This document shows, piece by piece, positions 36,333-44,523 of a stretch of DNA of 64,000 nt. Both the position numbers and the translations under genes were made by a program. Origin of the DNA: JAJEAD01 sp964420925 (GTDB lineage Bacteria; Pseudomonadota; Gammaproteobacteria; HK1); the NCBI GenBank assembly GCA_964420925.1, contig CAYQVB010000034.1:1-64000 (forward strand), given 5' to 3'. The notes beneath the pieces are model-generated. The model made no database searches. It was not told the origin of the DNA and saw only the letters and a list, made by a program, of their open reading frames with translations. Position 1 is the stretch's first letter. The number at the start of each line of letters is the position of its first letter.

Positions 36333-37769
36333 ATGTCGGAGCTCTGCGACCTCAGCGCCGTCGAGCTGCGACACTTGATCGGTACCGGGCAGCTATCGCC
36401 CGTCGAGCTGCTCGACATGTGCATCCGCCGCATCGAGGCGGTGAATCCGGTGCTCAACGCCATCGTCAACTTCTGTCCGGAGCGGGCACGGAGCGAAGCC
36501 GTCGCCGCGGAGCGGGCCGCCGCCCGCGGCGACGAGCTGGGGCCTCTGCATGGTCTGCCCCTGGGCGTGAAGGATCTCAATCACGTGGCCGGAATCCGGA
36601 CCACCTTCGGGTCGCCGCTCTTCGCCGACTTCGTTCCCACCGCCGACGAAGGCGTGGTCGCGCGCATGCGCGACGCCGGCGCGGTCGTCGTCGGAAAGAC
36701 CAACGTGCCCGAGCACGGCTTTGGCGCGACGACGCTGAACCCGCTGTACGGCGCGACGAACAACCCCTTCGCTCCAGGCTTGAGCGCCGGTGCGTCGTCC
36801 GGGGGCAGCGCCGTCGCCCTGGCCTCGGGCATGGTGCCCCTGGCCATGGGCTCGGACTTCGCGGGCAGCCTGCGGACTCCGGCTTCGTTCTGCGGGATCT
36901 CGGGATTTCGGCCGTCGCCGGGGACCGTTGCCCAGGCTCGGCGGCCCTTCGCCTTCAGTCCCTTCGACGTGGAGGGACCCATGGGTCGGAGCGCGGCCGA
37001 CTGCAAGCTGCTTCTCTCGGCGATGATGGGACGGGAGGTCCGCGACCCGCTGTCTCGGGCGCCGGATCCCGCGATGCGCGAGGCGCCGCGCACGATCGAT
37101 CTGACGGGGTTGAAGGTGGGGATCTCCGAAGACCTCGGGTTCGCACCGGTGTCGAAGGAGGTCCGCCGCACCTTTCGAGACAAGCTGGCCGCCTTCTCGT
37201 CGTCCTTCCTCACGTGCGAGGACGGTGCACCCGACACGACGAACGCGGACCGTGCGTTCTACATCCTGCGGGGAGTCGGATTCGGGGCCGACTTCAAGCC
37301 GATGTACGAGGAGAATCCCGGTGCCTTCGGGCCGGTGATCGTCGATGAGCTGACCCGGGCCGGACAACTCAGCATCGAGGATGTCGGATGGGCGGAGAAG
37401 GAGCGGACCCGGATCCTGGCGAGCGCCCAGGCATTCTTCGAGAATCGCGATCTGTTGATCACCCCGGCCGCGTCCGTGCCGCCTTTCCCCAACGACGCGC
37501 TCTACCCGAAGGAGATCGACGGCGAGGACATGGACGGCTATCTGCGCTGGGAGGCCATCGCCTACGGCGTTACCATGATGTCGAACCCCGCCATCGTGAT
37601 CCCTTGTGGCCTCGGTCCGGGGGGGTTGCCCTTCGGCCTTCAGATCGTCGGTCCTCTGGGGCGGGACGCCTGGCTCCTGGATGTCGGACATACCCTGGAG
37701 CGTCTGTTCTCCACCATGGAAGGGCTCCGCAGGCCACGACCGGACCTGAGTTTCCCGGAACGATCCTGA
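36333..37769 (+). CDS. Amidase-signature family hydrolase
   Basis: A 478-residue amidase-signature enzyme that releases ammonia from a carboxamide. The Ser-cisSer-Lys triad is visible: lysine in PLGVKDLNHVAG, the cis-serine in the glycine/serine stretch LSAGASSGGSAVALASG, and the nucleophile region GSDFAGSLRTPASFCG. GatA-like neighbours gatB and gatC are absent, so this is a catabolic amidase, probably cleaving an amide produced by the cyclase-family enzymes. It follows the cyclase gene after 86 bp and precedes the racemase-like gene by two bases. Confidence 0.88.
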   Translation: MSELCDLSAVELRHLIGTGQLSPVELLDMCIRRIEAVNPVLNAIVNFCPERARSEAVAAERAAARGDELGPLHGLPLGVKDLNHVAGIRTTFGSPLFADFVPTADEGVVARMRDAGAVVVGKTNVPEHGFGATTLNPLYGATNNPFAPGLSAGASSGGSAVALASGMVPLAMGSDFAGSLRTPASFCGISGFRPSPGTVAQARRPFAFSPFDVEGPMGRSAADCKLLLSAMMGREVRDPLSRAPDPAMREAPRTIDLTGLKVGISEDLGFAPVSKEVRRTFRDKLAAFSSSFLTCEDGAPDTTNADRAFYILRGVGFGADFKPMYEENPGAFGPVIVDELTRAGQLSIEDVGWAEKERTRILASAQAFFENRDLLITPAASVPPFPNDALYPKEIDGEDMDGYLRWEAIAYGVTMMSNPAIVIPCGLGPGGLPFGLQIVGPLGRDAWLLDVGHTLERLFSTMEGLRRPRPDLSFPERS

Positions 37770-37771
37770 AA

Positions 37772-38524
37772 ATGGCATCGCTGATTCGCGGGGACGCGGG
37801 GCGGATCGGCTTTCTCTGGCCGGCCGACGGGTTGAACGACGACGAGTTCTGGAGCTGTCTGCCCGATGGCGTCGCTCTGCTGACGACCCGGTATGCGGTG
37901 GCCGGTGACCTGTCGGCGGAGTCTTTCGAGGCCGATGCCGATCTCGCACCGATTCTGAGCGCGGCCCGTCTGCTCGCGCTGGCACGCGTCGATGTCGCCG
38001 CGCTTGGCGACTGTGCCGGCAGCTTCATTCTCGGGCGCGAGCATGAGCGGGCGATGACGCGGGCCGTCGCCACCGAGCTCGACCGGCCGGCGACGACCAT
38101 GAGCGCGGCCATCGTGACCGCGTTGCGGGTTCTCGGCGTGCGGCGCGTGGCCCTCGCCGCCCCCTATTCGCCCGACGTGGTGGACCGCCTGATCGCCTAC
38201 CTCTACGGGGAGGGCGTCGAGGTCACGGGTCATCAGGCCCTCGACCATCGCAGCGAGTCCACCATCGAGAGACTCACTCCTGAGTATTGGCACGGTGTCG
38301 CACGGGCGATCGCGAGGCCGCCCGCCGAGGCGGTCGTACTCGGCGGGGGCGGGGTTCGCGCCGCCGCGCGGCTGCAGGCGATGGAAGCCGACCTGGGGGT
38401 GCCGGTCGTTGCCGGCCCCGGGGCCCTGGTCTGGCATGCCTGCCGGTTGATGGGGGCGGATGCGACCCGCTCCGATTCAGGTAGCCTGCTCTCTCGGCAT
38501 GGTGCGGCCCCCGTCGAAGCGTGA
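37772..38524 (+). CDS. Asp/Glu racemase-superfamily enzyme (maleate isomerase / arylmalonate decarboxylase-like)
   Basis: A 250-residue two-lobed enzyme of the aspartate/glutamate racemase superfamily. GRIGFLWPADGLNDDEFW resembles the N-terminus of maleate isomerases and arylmalonate decarboxylases. The first catalytic cysteine is kept (LGDCAGSFILG). The position of the second, usually in an SCTNLR-type segment, reads LGGGGVRAAA, so it is glycine. A single-cysteine enzyme cannot use the normal two-base racemase mechanism, so decarboxylation, isomerisation or another proton-transfer reaction is more likely. Two bases after the amidase; its TGA overlaps the GTG start of the next gene. Confidence 0.75.
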   Translation: MASLIRGDAGRIGFLWPADGLNDDEFWSCLPDGVALLTTRYAVAGDLSAESFEADADLAPILSAARLLALARVDVAALGDCAGSFILGREHERAMTRAVATELDRPATTMSAAIVTALRVLGVRRVALAAPYSPDVVDRLIAYLYGEGVEVTGHQALDHRSESTIERLTPEYWHGVARAIARPPAEAVVLGGGGVRAAARLQAMEADLGVPVVAGPGALVWHACRLMGADATRSDSGSLLSRHGAAPVEA

Positions 38525-39819
38525 GGGACACGTCGATCGATTCCGACATCTTCTGGCGCGCGGAGTCCCGCGCGACCAAGACCTTCAGCCTGTCGGCGGA
38601 TCCGCCGATATTCTCGTCGGGGTCCGGCGTGCACCTGAGCGCATCGGACGCCCGGACCTATCTCGACTTCGCGTCCGGCTCCGGAACCTCGAACCTCGGC
38701 CACGGCAATTCCGCGGTCCTCGCCGCCGTGCAGGCCCAGTTGCAGAGCGGGATCACGCATATCGGGCCTCACTTCCATACCTGCGCGCAAGCCCGTTTCT
38801 TCGAGGAGCTGCTCGCGGTCCTGCCGCGCGGCCTCACGCGACTGCATCCCGCGACCAACGGGAGCGAAGCGACGGAGGTCGCGTTGAAGGCGTGCATGCA
38901 CTACACCGGTGCGCGCACCTTTCTCGCCTTCACCGGCGCTTATCACGGCCGGACCATGGGGGCGCTGGCGGTGTCTCATGCCAGGGGCTTCAACGCAGGG
39001 CTGGGTCCCTTCGCCCCCGCCACGGAATTCGTTCCCTATCCCGGGACAGATGACGATGGGGACGCGGCCACCGCCACTGCCGTCCGGTCGATTTCACGGC
39101 GTGCGGAAGAGGCCCCGCCGCTTGCCGGGGTGATCGTGGAGCCGATTCAGGCCACGGCGGGGGTGATCGCGCCGCCGGCGGGCTTTCTCGAAGCAGTGGC
39201 CGCGGCCGCCCGCGAAAACGGCGTCCCTCTCATCCTGGACGAGATATTCACGGGGTTCGGACGGACCGGACACCTCTTCGCCTGCCAGGCTTCCGGCGTC
39301 ACTCCCGACCTGCTCCTCATGGGGAAGAGCATGGGCGGCGGTTTTCCGGGGGGGCTGGTCGCGGGACGCGAGGAGATCATGTCCGCCTGGCCGCGCGGCG
39401 CGCAATCTTCCACGTTCCAACTGCATCCGGTCACCGCCGCCGCCGGTGGGGCCGCGCTTCGCTATCTGATCGAGCAGGACCTCTGCGCCCGGGCCCGACT
39501 CATCGAGACCTGGTTCACATCGCATCGCGCTGCGCTCTGTGCCTCTCCCTTGACAAGGGAATGGCGTGGCACCGGCGCCATGTTCGGCCTCGAGCTGTGC
39601 TCGGTGGGCGAGGCCTCTCCCGGCGAAGTCGCTCGTCTCGTTCGCCTGGCCGCTCTGCGCCGGGGGCTGTTGACTTGGGAATGCGGGACCTGTTCCGAGG
39701 TCATCGGAATGATGCCGCCTCTGATCGCGTCGAGGCGGGAGGTCGCCGAAGCGTGCGGCAGACTGTGCGCCGCCTTGTCCGAGGTGGAAACCAGGCTGCT
39801 CGGCGAGCCCGCGCGTTGA
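38521..39819 (+). CDS. Class III aminotransferase (second copy)
   Basis: A 432-residue PLP omega-transaminase, paralogous to the one at 24674. Shared segments include FTGAYHGRTMGAL, LILDEIFTGFGRTG and the PLP lysine in LLLMGKSMGGG. The GTG start at 38521 overlaps the preceding stop (GTGA), so the two genes are translationally coupled. Its role is probably to remove the amino group remaining after amide hydrolysis, giving a semialdehyde or keto acid for the aldehyde dehydrogenase. It is the last gene of the plus-strand operon; the mobile island starts just after it. Confidence 0.88.
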   Translation: MRDTSIDSDIFWRAESRATKTFSLSADPPIFSSGSGVHLSASDARTYLDFASGSGTSNLGHGNSAVLAAVQAQLQSGITHIGPHFHTCAQARFFEELLAVLPRGLTRLHPATNGSEATEVALKACMHYTGARTFLAFTGAYHGRTMGALAVSHARGFNAGLGPFAPATEFVPYPGTDDDGDAATATAVRSISRRAEEAPPLAGVIVEPIQATAGVIAPPAGFLEAVAAAARENGVPLILDEIFTGFGRTGHLFACQASGVTPDLLLMGKSMGGGFPGGLVAGREEIMSAWPRGAQSSTFQLHPVTAAAGGAALRYLIEQDLCARARLIETWFTSHRAALCASPLTREWRGTGAMFGLELCSVGEASPGEVARLVRLAALRRGLLTWECGTCSEVIGMMPPLIASRREVAEACGRLCAALSEVETRLLGEPAR

Positions 39820-39922
39820 GCGGGATGCGGTGATCTGCCGGTCGTGGGGAGAGTGCCCGGGGACGCCGCGTGCAGTTCGTCCATGCGTCGTCAGGGCATG
39901 CCCCAGGGTCGTTCCGTGCGGT

Positions 39923-40162
39923 TCCTTTCGAAACGCGACGAGCCGAGCCTACTACGCCGCCTACCACCGATGTCGGGCAATCGCCAAGCGCAACGGGCTG
40001 CGGTCTTCCCAGCGAGAGGTCCACAGTGAGGCCCTCGACGCTCTTCGCACGGTCACCAAGCCGAGCCTGAAACAGTTGGCGCAGATGCTGGCAAGATGCA
40101 AGGGACTCCGGGCGATGGCGGACTACAAAATAGACGAAGAGTTCAGACGGTCGGAGGCTTAG
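39923..40162 (+). pseudogene. HEPN-domain protein remnant, N-terminus missing
   Basis: The open frame gives about 79 residues beginning SFRNATSRAYYAAYHRC and ending MADYKIDEEFRRSEA, which look like the middle and C-terminal helices of a minimal HEPN protein (SRAYYAAFH is a common signature). The first helix is missing: upstream in-frame codons back to 39830 encode unrelated proline- and cysteine-rich sequence. It is probably a 5'-truncated gene. HEPN proteins are usually RNases or antitoxin partners in defence modules. Confidence 0.45.
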
Positions 40163-40409
40163 ACCAGTACACGACAAGTACTGAAGATACTCACCCTCGC
40201 AGACGAAATCGAAGGAATCTCGACATCTTCGTGGTCGACAAGGAAAGGAGGGCGGCTGCGCGATCACCCACCTCCGCCCAGCCGACCGCCAGGGCACCGG
40301 CCCTCAGGAAATGCCTTTTGAGTATAAAAAAAATTAGGAGTTAGGCTGCGTGCCTGCGCCTGTACCCAAGGACGGAGGGAGACAATGCGGCACAACTGGA
40401 AGCTGTCCG

Positions 40410-40883
40410 ATGGCGAAACGCCTCAAGTGTATTTTCGATAGCAACGTCTTCGATAAGTTGATCGACCGTTCTGATCTCATTGAACTGATCGATGGGTGCG
40501 TTGACCTATACATCACGCACGTTCAGCCTGACGAAAACGATTGCGCGCCCGAAGCAAAGAAGGCGAGCCTCCGCCAAGTGCGCGACGCACTTGCTCCCAT
40601 GGAACTATCGACTAGTTCGATCATCTGGGAAGTGTCGAAGGGGGGCAAAGGTCGGTGGACTCAGAAAGACAACCTGATCCAACCACTAAGGGGATCCACT
40701 CAGCGCAATCCGGACAAACCTAAGCCGTGGGAGAACAAGTCTAGGGATGCGCTGATCGGTGAGACCGCGATTAGGAACGATCTTACACTTGTCACCAACG
40801 ACGGTTCATTGACGAAGAAAGTGAGTTCGTTGGGCGGGAAGTGCATGTCGTGGGAGCAGTTGTTGGAGCACTGCAACGGGTAA
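40410..40883 (+). CDS. PIN-like nuclease domain protein
   Basis: A 157-residue protein starting MAKRLKCIFDSNVFDKLID. The pattern fits a PIN-fold RNase: a first-strand aspartate (IFDSNVFD, residue 10), a conserved aspartate at the start of a later helix (DALIGETAIRND), and a penultimate aspartate after a strand (LTLVTNDGSL). The central part is lysine-rich. No VapB-like antitoxin ORF is adjacent, but the HEPN remnant lies 250 bp upstream. Base composition is more AT-rich than in neighbouring housekeeping genes, suggesting transfer. The target is unknown. Confidence 0.55.
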   Translation: MAKRLKCIFDSNVFDKLIDRSDLIELIDGCVDLYITHVQPDENDCAPEAKKASLRQVRDALAPMELSTSSIIWEVSKGGKGRWTQKDNLIQPLRGSTQRNPDKPKPWENKSRDALIGETAIRNDLTLVTNDGSLTKKVSSLGGKCMSWEQLLEHCNG

Positions 40884-40961
40884 CTCCAGCGGTGCTTCGC
40901 GAGACGGGACAGCCCTCCCCCCGCGCGTCGGCACGCCGGAGGGTGCGGGGCATCCGACCCC

Positions 40962-41192
40962 TTGGTGCTCAGTACCCGGCTGACTTCTTCGCTCGGTTCG
41001 AGAAGGCACATGCACATGGGCCTCGACGACAGTGGACATGTCGTCCTGTTCGTCACGACCATGCGGAACGATGGGACGGTGCGGATCATATCGTTCCGGC
41101 GCGCCACCGAGGCAGAGCGCAACGCGTTCTTCAGGCATACCGGCATTCCCGATTCGCCGACCCGGACGCGCGACATGACGCAGGCCCGCTGA
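40962..41192 (+). pseudogene. BrnT-like toxin fragment
   Basis: A 76-residue frame resembling the C-terminal two thirds of BrnT ribonuclease toxins: DPLVLS, HMHMGLDDSGHVVLFVTTM and RIISFRRATEAERNAF correspond to the family's late strands and last helix. The N-terminal segment with its conserved tryptophan/aspartate/histidine start is not found in frame, and no brnA antitoxin follows. It is probably a decayed gene. Confidence 0.4.
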
Positions 41193-41364
41193 CCCTTGCG
41201 TCATGCCTCAAGTTCCGGGATCGGGTGCCAGCAATCCCGGGAACCGTCGAACGGAACGCGCCACGTTTACCCCTGGCGACTGTCCGTCCCGATCCGGGAC
41301 CGCCGCCAACACCGACACGGACGGGCGGATCGGCTCCGGTCCAACTCAGGAAAGGCACCAGATC

Positions 41365-41778
41365 ATGAACGACGGCGAGCACCTCAAGGTCTTTCTCAAC
41401 CCCCTCGCGTTTTTTGCCGAACCGGAAGTGAACGCACGAAGGATGACCGACACGTCGCAAAAGGAACTGTTCGGCAGCACGTTCGAGAGGCTGGGGCAGG
41501 AGCGCCGCGTGTCCGTTCTCCACGCCTTCGACTTGATAGGCCAAGAGCTGAAGAGTTCATTCGACCGGATTCGGAAGACACGCCGCCAATACCTGCACTT
41601 CTGGTCCAAGGAATACGGCTGCCTGTCAGCCGACGCGGTCGAATGCTACCGCGATGCGCTGAGAATCGTGGCCTTCGTGCCCGGTCAGACCGTCCGCGAT
41701 GGAAAGCTGTTGCTCGACCCGAAGCTGACCAGATACCTCCGCGCTCAAGGCGTGTTCGTTGAGCCAGACGCGACGTAG
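41365..41778 (+). CDS. HEPN-like helical protein, unknown
   Basis: A 137-residue, mostly helical protein. The segment RKTRRQYLHFW (about 70-80) contains R-x4-H (R73, H78), the form of the HEPN RNase motif, followed by a DAVECYRDALRIVAF helix as in RiboL-PSP-HEPN or DUF4145-type proteins. ATG 41365 is preceded by AGGAAAGG. An in-frame ATG at 41203 would add 54 low-complexity residues and is less likely. It stands alone in the defence island with no partner that I recognise. Assignment rests on one motif and helix pattern. Confidence 0.42.
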   Translation: MNDGEHLKVFLNPLAFFAEPEVNARRMTDTSQKELFGSTFERLGQERRVSVLHAFDLIGQELKSSFDRIRKTRRQYLHFWSKEYGCLSADAVECYRDALRIVAFVPGQTVRDGKLLLDPKLTRYLRAQGVFVEPDAT

Positions 41779-42116
41779 ATCGCCCCCGCATCTCGCCGCC
41801 GCGTCACGCCACGGTCGGGGATCCTCCTACCGGGTTATGACGATTGATTGCATTCTTGTCGTGTTCGAACTGATGCGGCTCGTGCTTGATCCTGCTGTGG
41901 CATCGTGGCTCGGGGGTCGGCCACGCGACGCTCCCGCGTGACTTCCACCGCGCAGGCGGCGTGCTGTCCCGTTGACCCACTCGGCGGCGTTTCCACGTCT
42001 AGGTCTAACATTCCTGCACTGGGTCGAACGCCACCAAGCTCCTCGCGAACGAGGAAGCACGCAGCCTCCTCGGTCGCAGCCATTCGGGAAAACGAGCGCC
42101 GGCTGGCCCGATCAAC
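41779..42116. other. Intergenic region with no recognised gene
   Basis: About 340 bp between the HEPN-like gene and the AbiE promoter. Short open frames on both strands show no family resemblance, ribosome sites or repeats that I can support. Confidence 0.5.
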
Positions 42117-42152
42117 TTGTAGAGTGTCAGAATTAGGATAATATTTCTGACA
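42117..42152 (+). promoter_or_regulatory. abiE promoter with overlapping operator
   Basis: A -35-like TTGTAG (42117-42122) and a -10-like TAATAT (42139-42144) are 16 bp apart. A perfect inverted repeat, TGTCAGAA (42125-42132) and TTCTGACA (42145-42152), flanks the -10 box. In known AbiE systems the AbiEi antitoxin represses by binding inverted repeats at its promoter, so this is the probable autoregulatory site. Confidence 0.6.
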
Positions 42153-42169
42153 ACTCGGAGGTGTCTCCC

Positions 42170-42763
42170 TTGGAACGGCTGACGGAAACAATCCTGCGAC
42201 ATGCGCGAAGTCTGCCCGAAGGCGTCCCGTTGACGACCAAGGGGTTGCTCCACCTTGGGAGCCGCGCTGCGATCGACAAAGCCCTGTCGCGGCTTGCTCG
42301 CCGCGGTGAACTACTGCGGGCGGGCCGCGGTCTGTATGTGCTGCCGATCGAGAGCCGCTTCGGCAACCGGGCGCCATCGCCCAACAAGACGATCGAGGCG
42401 CTTGCGGCACAGCGCGGCGAAAGAATCGCCAGCAGCGGCGCCGCGGCGGCCAATGCGCTCGGTCTGACGACGCAAGTGCCGGTCACTCCGGAATATCTGA
42501 CATCCGGACCAAGCCGAACACTGACGCTCGGTCGCCAGAAAGTTCGATTGCGCCGCTCGCCGCCGTGGCAACTTGTGCTGAGCGGCCGAAGGTCCGGAGA
42601 GGTGATCCGGGCCCTCGCTTGGCTGGGACCGGAACAGGCCGGCACCGCACTCGAGCAGATCCGGCGCTCGCTGAGCGCCGAAGAGCGCCGGGAGCTGGCG
42701 GGTGTCACCGCGCAGATGCCCGGGTGGTTGGCCGAGCCGTTGAGCCGCCTCGCCCATGGCTGA
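42170..42763 (+). CDS. AbiEi-family antitoxin / transcriptional regulator
   Basis: A 197-residue antitoxin of a type IV toxin-antitoxin system. The N-terminal winged helix (about 1-60, with LTTKGLLHLGSRAAIDKALSR, shown as GSRAAIDKALSRLARRGELL) and the ARGLYVLP-like turn (GRGLYVLP) are typical of AbiEi/DUF6088 proteins; the rest follows the C-terminal domain. TTG 42170 is chosen because GGAGGTG lies six bases upstream; GTG 42161 overlaps that ribosome site. It overlaps abiEii by eight bases. Confidence 0.75.
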   Translation: MERLTETILRHARSLPEGVPLTTKGLLHLGSRAAIDKALSRLARRGELLRAGRGLYVLPIESRFGNRAPSPNKTIEALAAQRGERIASSGAAAANALGLTTQVPVTPEYLTSGPSRTLTLGRQKVRLRRSPPWQLVLSGRRSGEVIRALAWLGPEQAGTALEQIRRSLSAEERRELAGVTAQMPGWLAEPLSRLAHG

Positions 42764-43769
42764 CCACTATCTCGATCTCGAAACCGACATTCGTCGCGAG
42801 GCGCTGGCGTTCGCCGCCAGCGAATCCGGCAGGCCGGCCTATCTGCTGGAGAAGGATATCTGGGTCGTTTGGACTCTTCGGACATTGTTCGCCGCGCCAG
42901 TCGGTGCTTCGCTCGTGTTCAAGGGCGGCACCTCCCTTTCCAAGGCATACGGGGTGATTCGGCGTTTCTCCGAGGATGTCGACCTGACCTATGACATCCG
43001 CGACATTGCCCCAGATCTGATCGGCGACAACGGGGATCCACTACCAGCGAACCGTAGCCAGGAAAAGCGATGGTCCGGCGAGATTCGCCGGCGCCTGGCC
43101 GAGTGGACCCGAGAAACGGCCGCTCCGTATCTGGCGGAGGCATTGGGTGCCGTCGAGCCCGACGGAACGATTCGGATAGACGATGCTGATCTCTTTGTCT
43201 GCTATGCACCGCTGAACGAGGGGACTGCCTATGTGCGTCCGGAGGTGAAGCTCGAGTTCGGCGCGCGGTCGACCGGCGAACCGAGCGCGAACATGTCGAT
43301 CTCCTGCGATGCGGCGCCGCACGTGCCTGGGCTCGAGTTTCCGGAAGCTCAACCACGCGTCATGCAGATCGAACGGACCTTCTGGGAGAAAGCGACTGCC
43401 GCACACGTGTACTGCCTCCAGCATCGTCTGCGCGGCGGGCGCTTCGCCCGGCACTGGCACGATCTCGCTCGCCTTGACGTCACCGGCCATGTCGATTCCG
43501 CCGTAGCGGATCGTGACATCGCCGATGCCGTCGCGGCGCACAAGTCCGTCTTCTTTCGCGAGAAGGACGCTTCGGGGACCTGGGTGGACTACCGAGCGGT
43601 GGTCTCCGGCGGTCTCGAGCTCGTTCCCACAGGCCCTTCTCACTCTGCGCTTGCAGACGATTACGCGCGGATGGTCGATGACGGACTACTTCTCGATGAT
43701 GCCGAGCCGTTCGACGCTCTGATGAATCATTGCCAGACAATCGCCGACAAGGCCAACCAGCAGGATTGA
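42756..43769 (+). CDS. AbiEii nucleotidyltransferase toxin
   Basis: A 337-residue toxin of the DNA polymerase beta-like nucleotidyltransferase fold. The catalytic motifs FKGGTSLSKAYG (57-63 core) and FSEDVDLTYD (aspartates at 74 and 76) are intact, as is the later RPEVKLEFGARS segment with its acidic residue. AbiEii/MenT-type toxins block growth, in studied cases by adding nucleotides to tRNA ends, and can abort phage infection. The full length and intact motifs suggest a functional pair with the overlapping AbiEi gene. Confidence 0.82.
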   Translation: MADHYLDLETDIRREALAFAASESGRPAYLLEKDIWVVWTLRTLFAAPVGASLVFKGGTSLSKAYGVIRRFSEDVDLTYDIRDIAPDLIGDNGDPLPANRSQEKRWSGEIRRRLAEWTRETAAPYLAEALGAVEPDGTIRIDDADLFVCYAPLNEGTAYVRPEVKLEFGARSTGEPSANMSISCDAAPHVPGLEFPEAQPRVMQIERTFWEKATAAHVYCLQHRLRGGRFARHWHDLARLDVTGHVDSAVADRDIADAVAAHKSVFFREKDASGTWVDYRAVVSGGLELVPTGPSHSALADDYARMVDDGLLLDDAEPFDALMNHCQTIADKANQQD

Positions 43770-43937
43770 CCGTCCGCCCGCTCGTTCCGGCCTACGTCGC
43801 ACCGTCGGCACCGGCGCGAAGGCACCGGGCGCGAAGCGTTCCCGGTGCTCCGGTGAAAGGTCGCCGTACCGGAGCACCGTCCCCGACAAGGTGCGGCCGG
43901 CAACCCTGAACTCGGCGCCGGCCCGATGCTCGATCAT
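43770..43937 (-). pseudogene. Phage prohead protease, N-terminal fragment
   Basis: From ATG 43937 (CGGAG upstream) the frame reads IEHRAGAEFRVAGRTLSG, then TVLRYGDLSPEHRERFAPGAF, of which LRYGDLSPEHRERFAPG is typical of HK97-type prohead proteases. After PVPTV the similarity ends and the frame runs on antisense into the abiEii gene, so the rest of the protease has been lost. It marks a decayed prophage or phage satellite. Confidence 0.6.
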
Positions 43938-43978
43938 GGCGTGCTCCGTTAGATGCTCACCCTGAAGGCCACCTGCGC

Positions 43979-44131
43979 TTAGGCGTCCGGCTGCACGAGA
44001 ATTACGTCGCCCAGAAGCACGTGCATGGTGAAGTAGCGCTCGGCCTTCGCGCTCCCGGAGTAGATGTCGTCAATCGACACCTCGCCCCAGTGCGGGCAAA
44101 CCGCGGTGCGCATGCCTGCGCTCGCGCCCAT
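43979..44131 (-). CDS. Small hypothetical protein, phage remnant region
   Basis: A 50-residue frame from ATG 44131 reading MGASAGMRTAVCPHWGEVSI and ending HVLLGDVILVQPDA. It is not recognised. The mixed composition and its position 41 bp before the prohead protease start suggest a phage gene or the end of one; the frame stays open upstream through ILYRKGRSA. Confidence 0.3.
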   Translation of the reverse strand: MGASAGMRTAVCPHWGEVSIDDIYSGSAKAERYFTMHVLLGDVILVQPDA

Positions 44132-44147
44132 TGCGGAGCGGCCCTTG

Positions 44148-44268
44148 CGGTAGAGGATCCCGCCTGGACGTGGCTTGCCTTCGCCTGTTGAATCGTCGCC
44201 AGACGCTTCTCGCGCCGTTCGAGCTCCGAGGGCAACTCGTCACCGCGTACCTGCTCGCCGTGGCGTTC
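44148..44268 (-). pseudogene. IS1182-type transposase fragment
   Basis: The minus-strand frame gives DERHGEQVRGDELPSELERR followed by EKRLATIQQAKA. This matches the linker found in IS1182-family transposases (RGDELP-x-EL-x-RRE-x-RLA-x-I-x-AKA). Neither the preceding nor the following transposase domains are present. It abuts the integrase fragment directly. Confidence 0.5.
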
Positions 44269-44442
44269 ATCCTCCGAGCCCGATGTCCACGCGCCGACCG
44301 TGGACGGTCAGGCGCTGGACGTAGCTCTTGCGGATGCGGCCGTTGCGCGCCTGGACGGCCAGGAAGAGCCCCACGTCGCCGTCGTAGTACCGTCCCGGCC
44401 TGTCGAGCGCGGCGAAGATTCTCGCGGTCAGTCTTTTCCCAT
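44267..44442 (-). pseudogene. Tyrosine integrase, N-terminal arm-binding fragment (P4 type)
   Basis: The frame GKRLTARIFAALDRPGRYYD continues GDVGLFLAVQARNGRIRKSY and ends VHGRRVDIGLGG. This is the DUF4102 arm-type DNA-binding domain of P4-like integrases. The catalytic domain is missing: a stop follows GLGG where IS1182-like sequence begins. The start is also damaged, since the ATG at 44442 is one base out of frame in an AAAA run. Its location just downstream of tRNA-Gln, reading away from it, is the classic integrase position. Confidence 0.65.
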
Positions 44443-44523
44443 TGTTCCCCCAATCCGCCAACGATCCTGTTCGGTCGTTTGTTCCCACGAATGTGGGGGT
44501 ACACGGGGAGACACGAGGAAACA

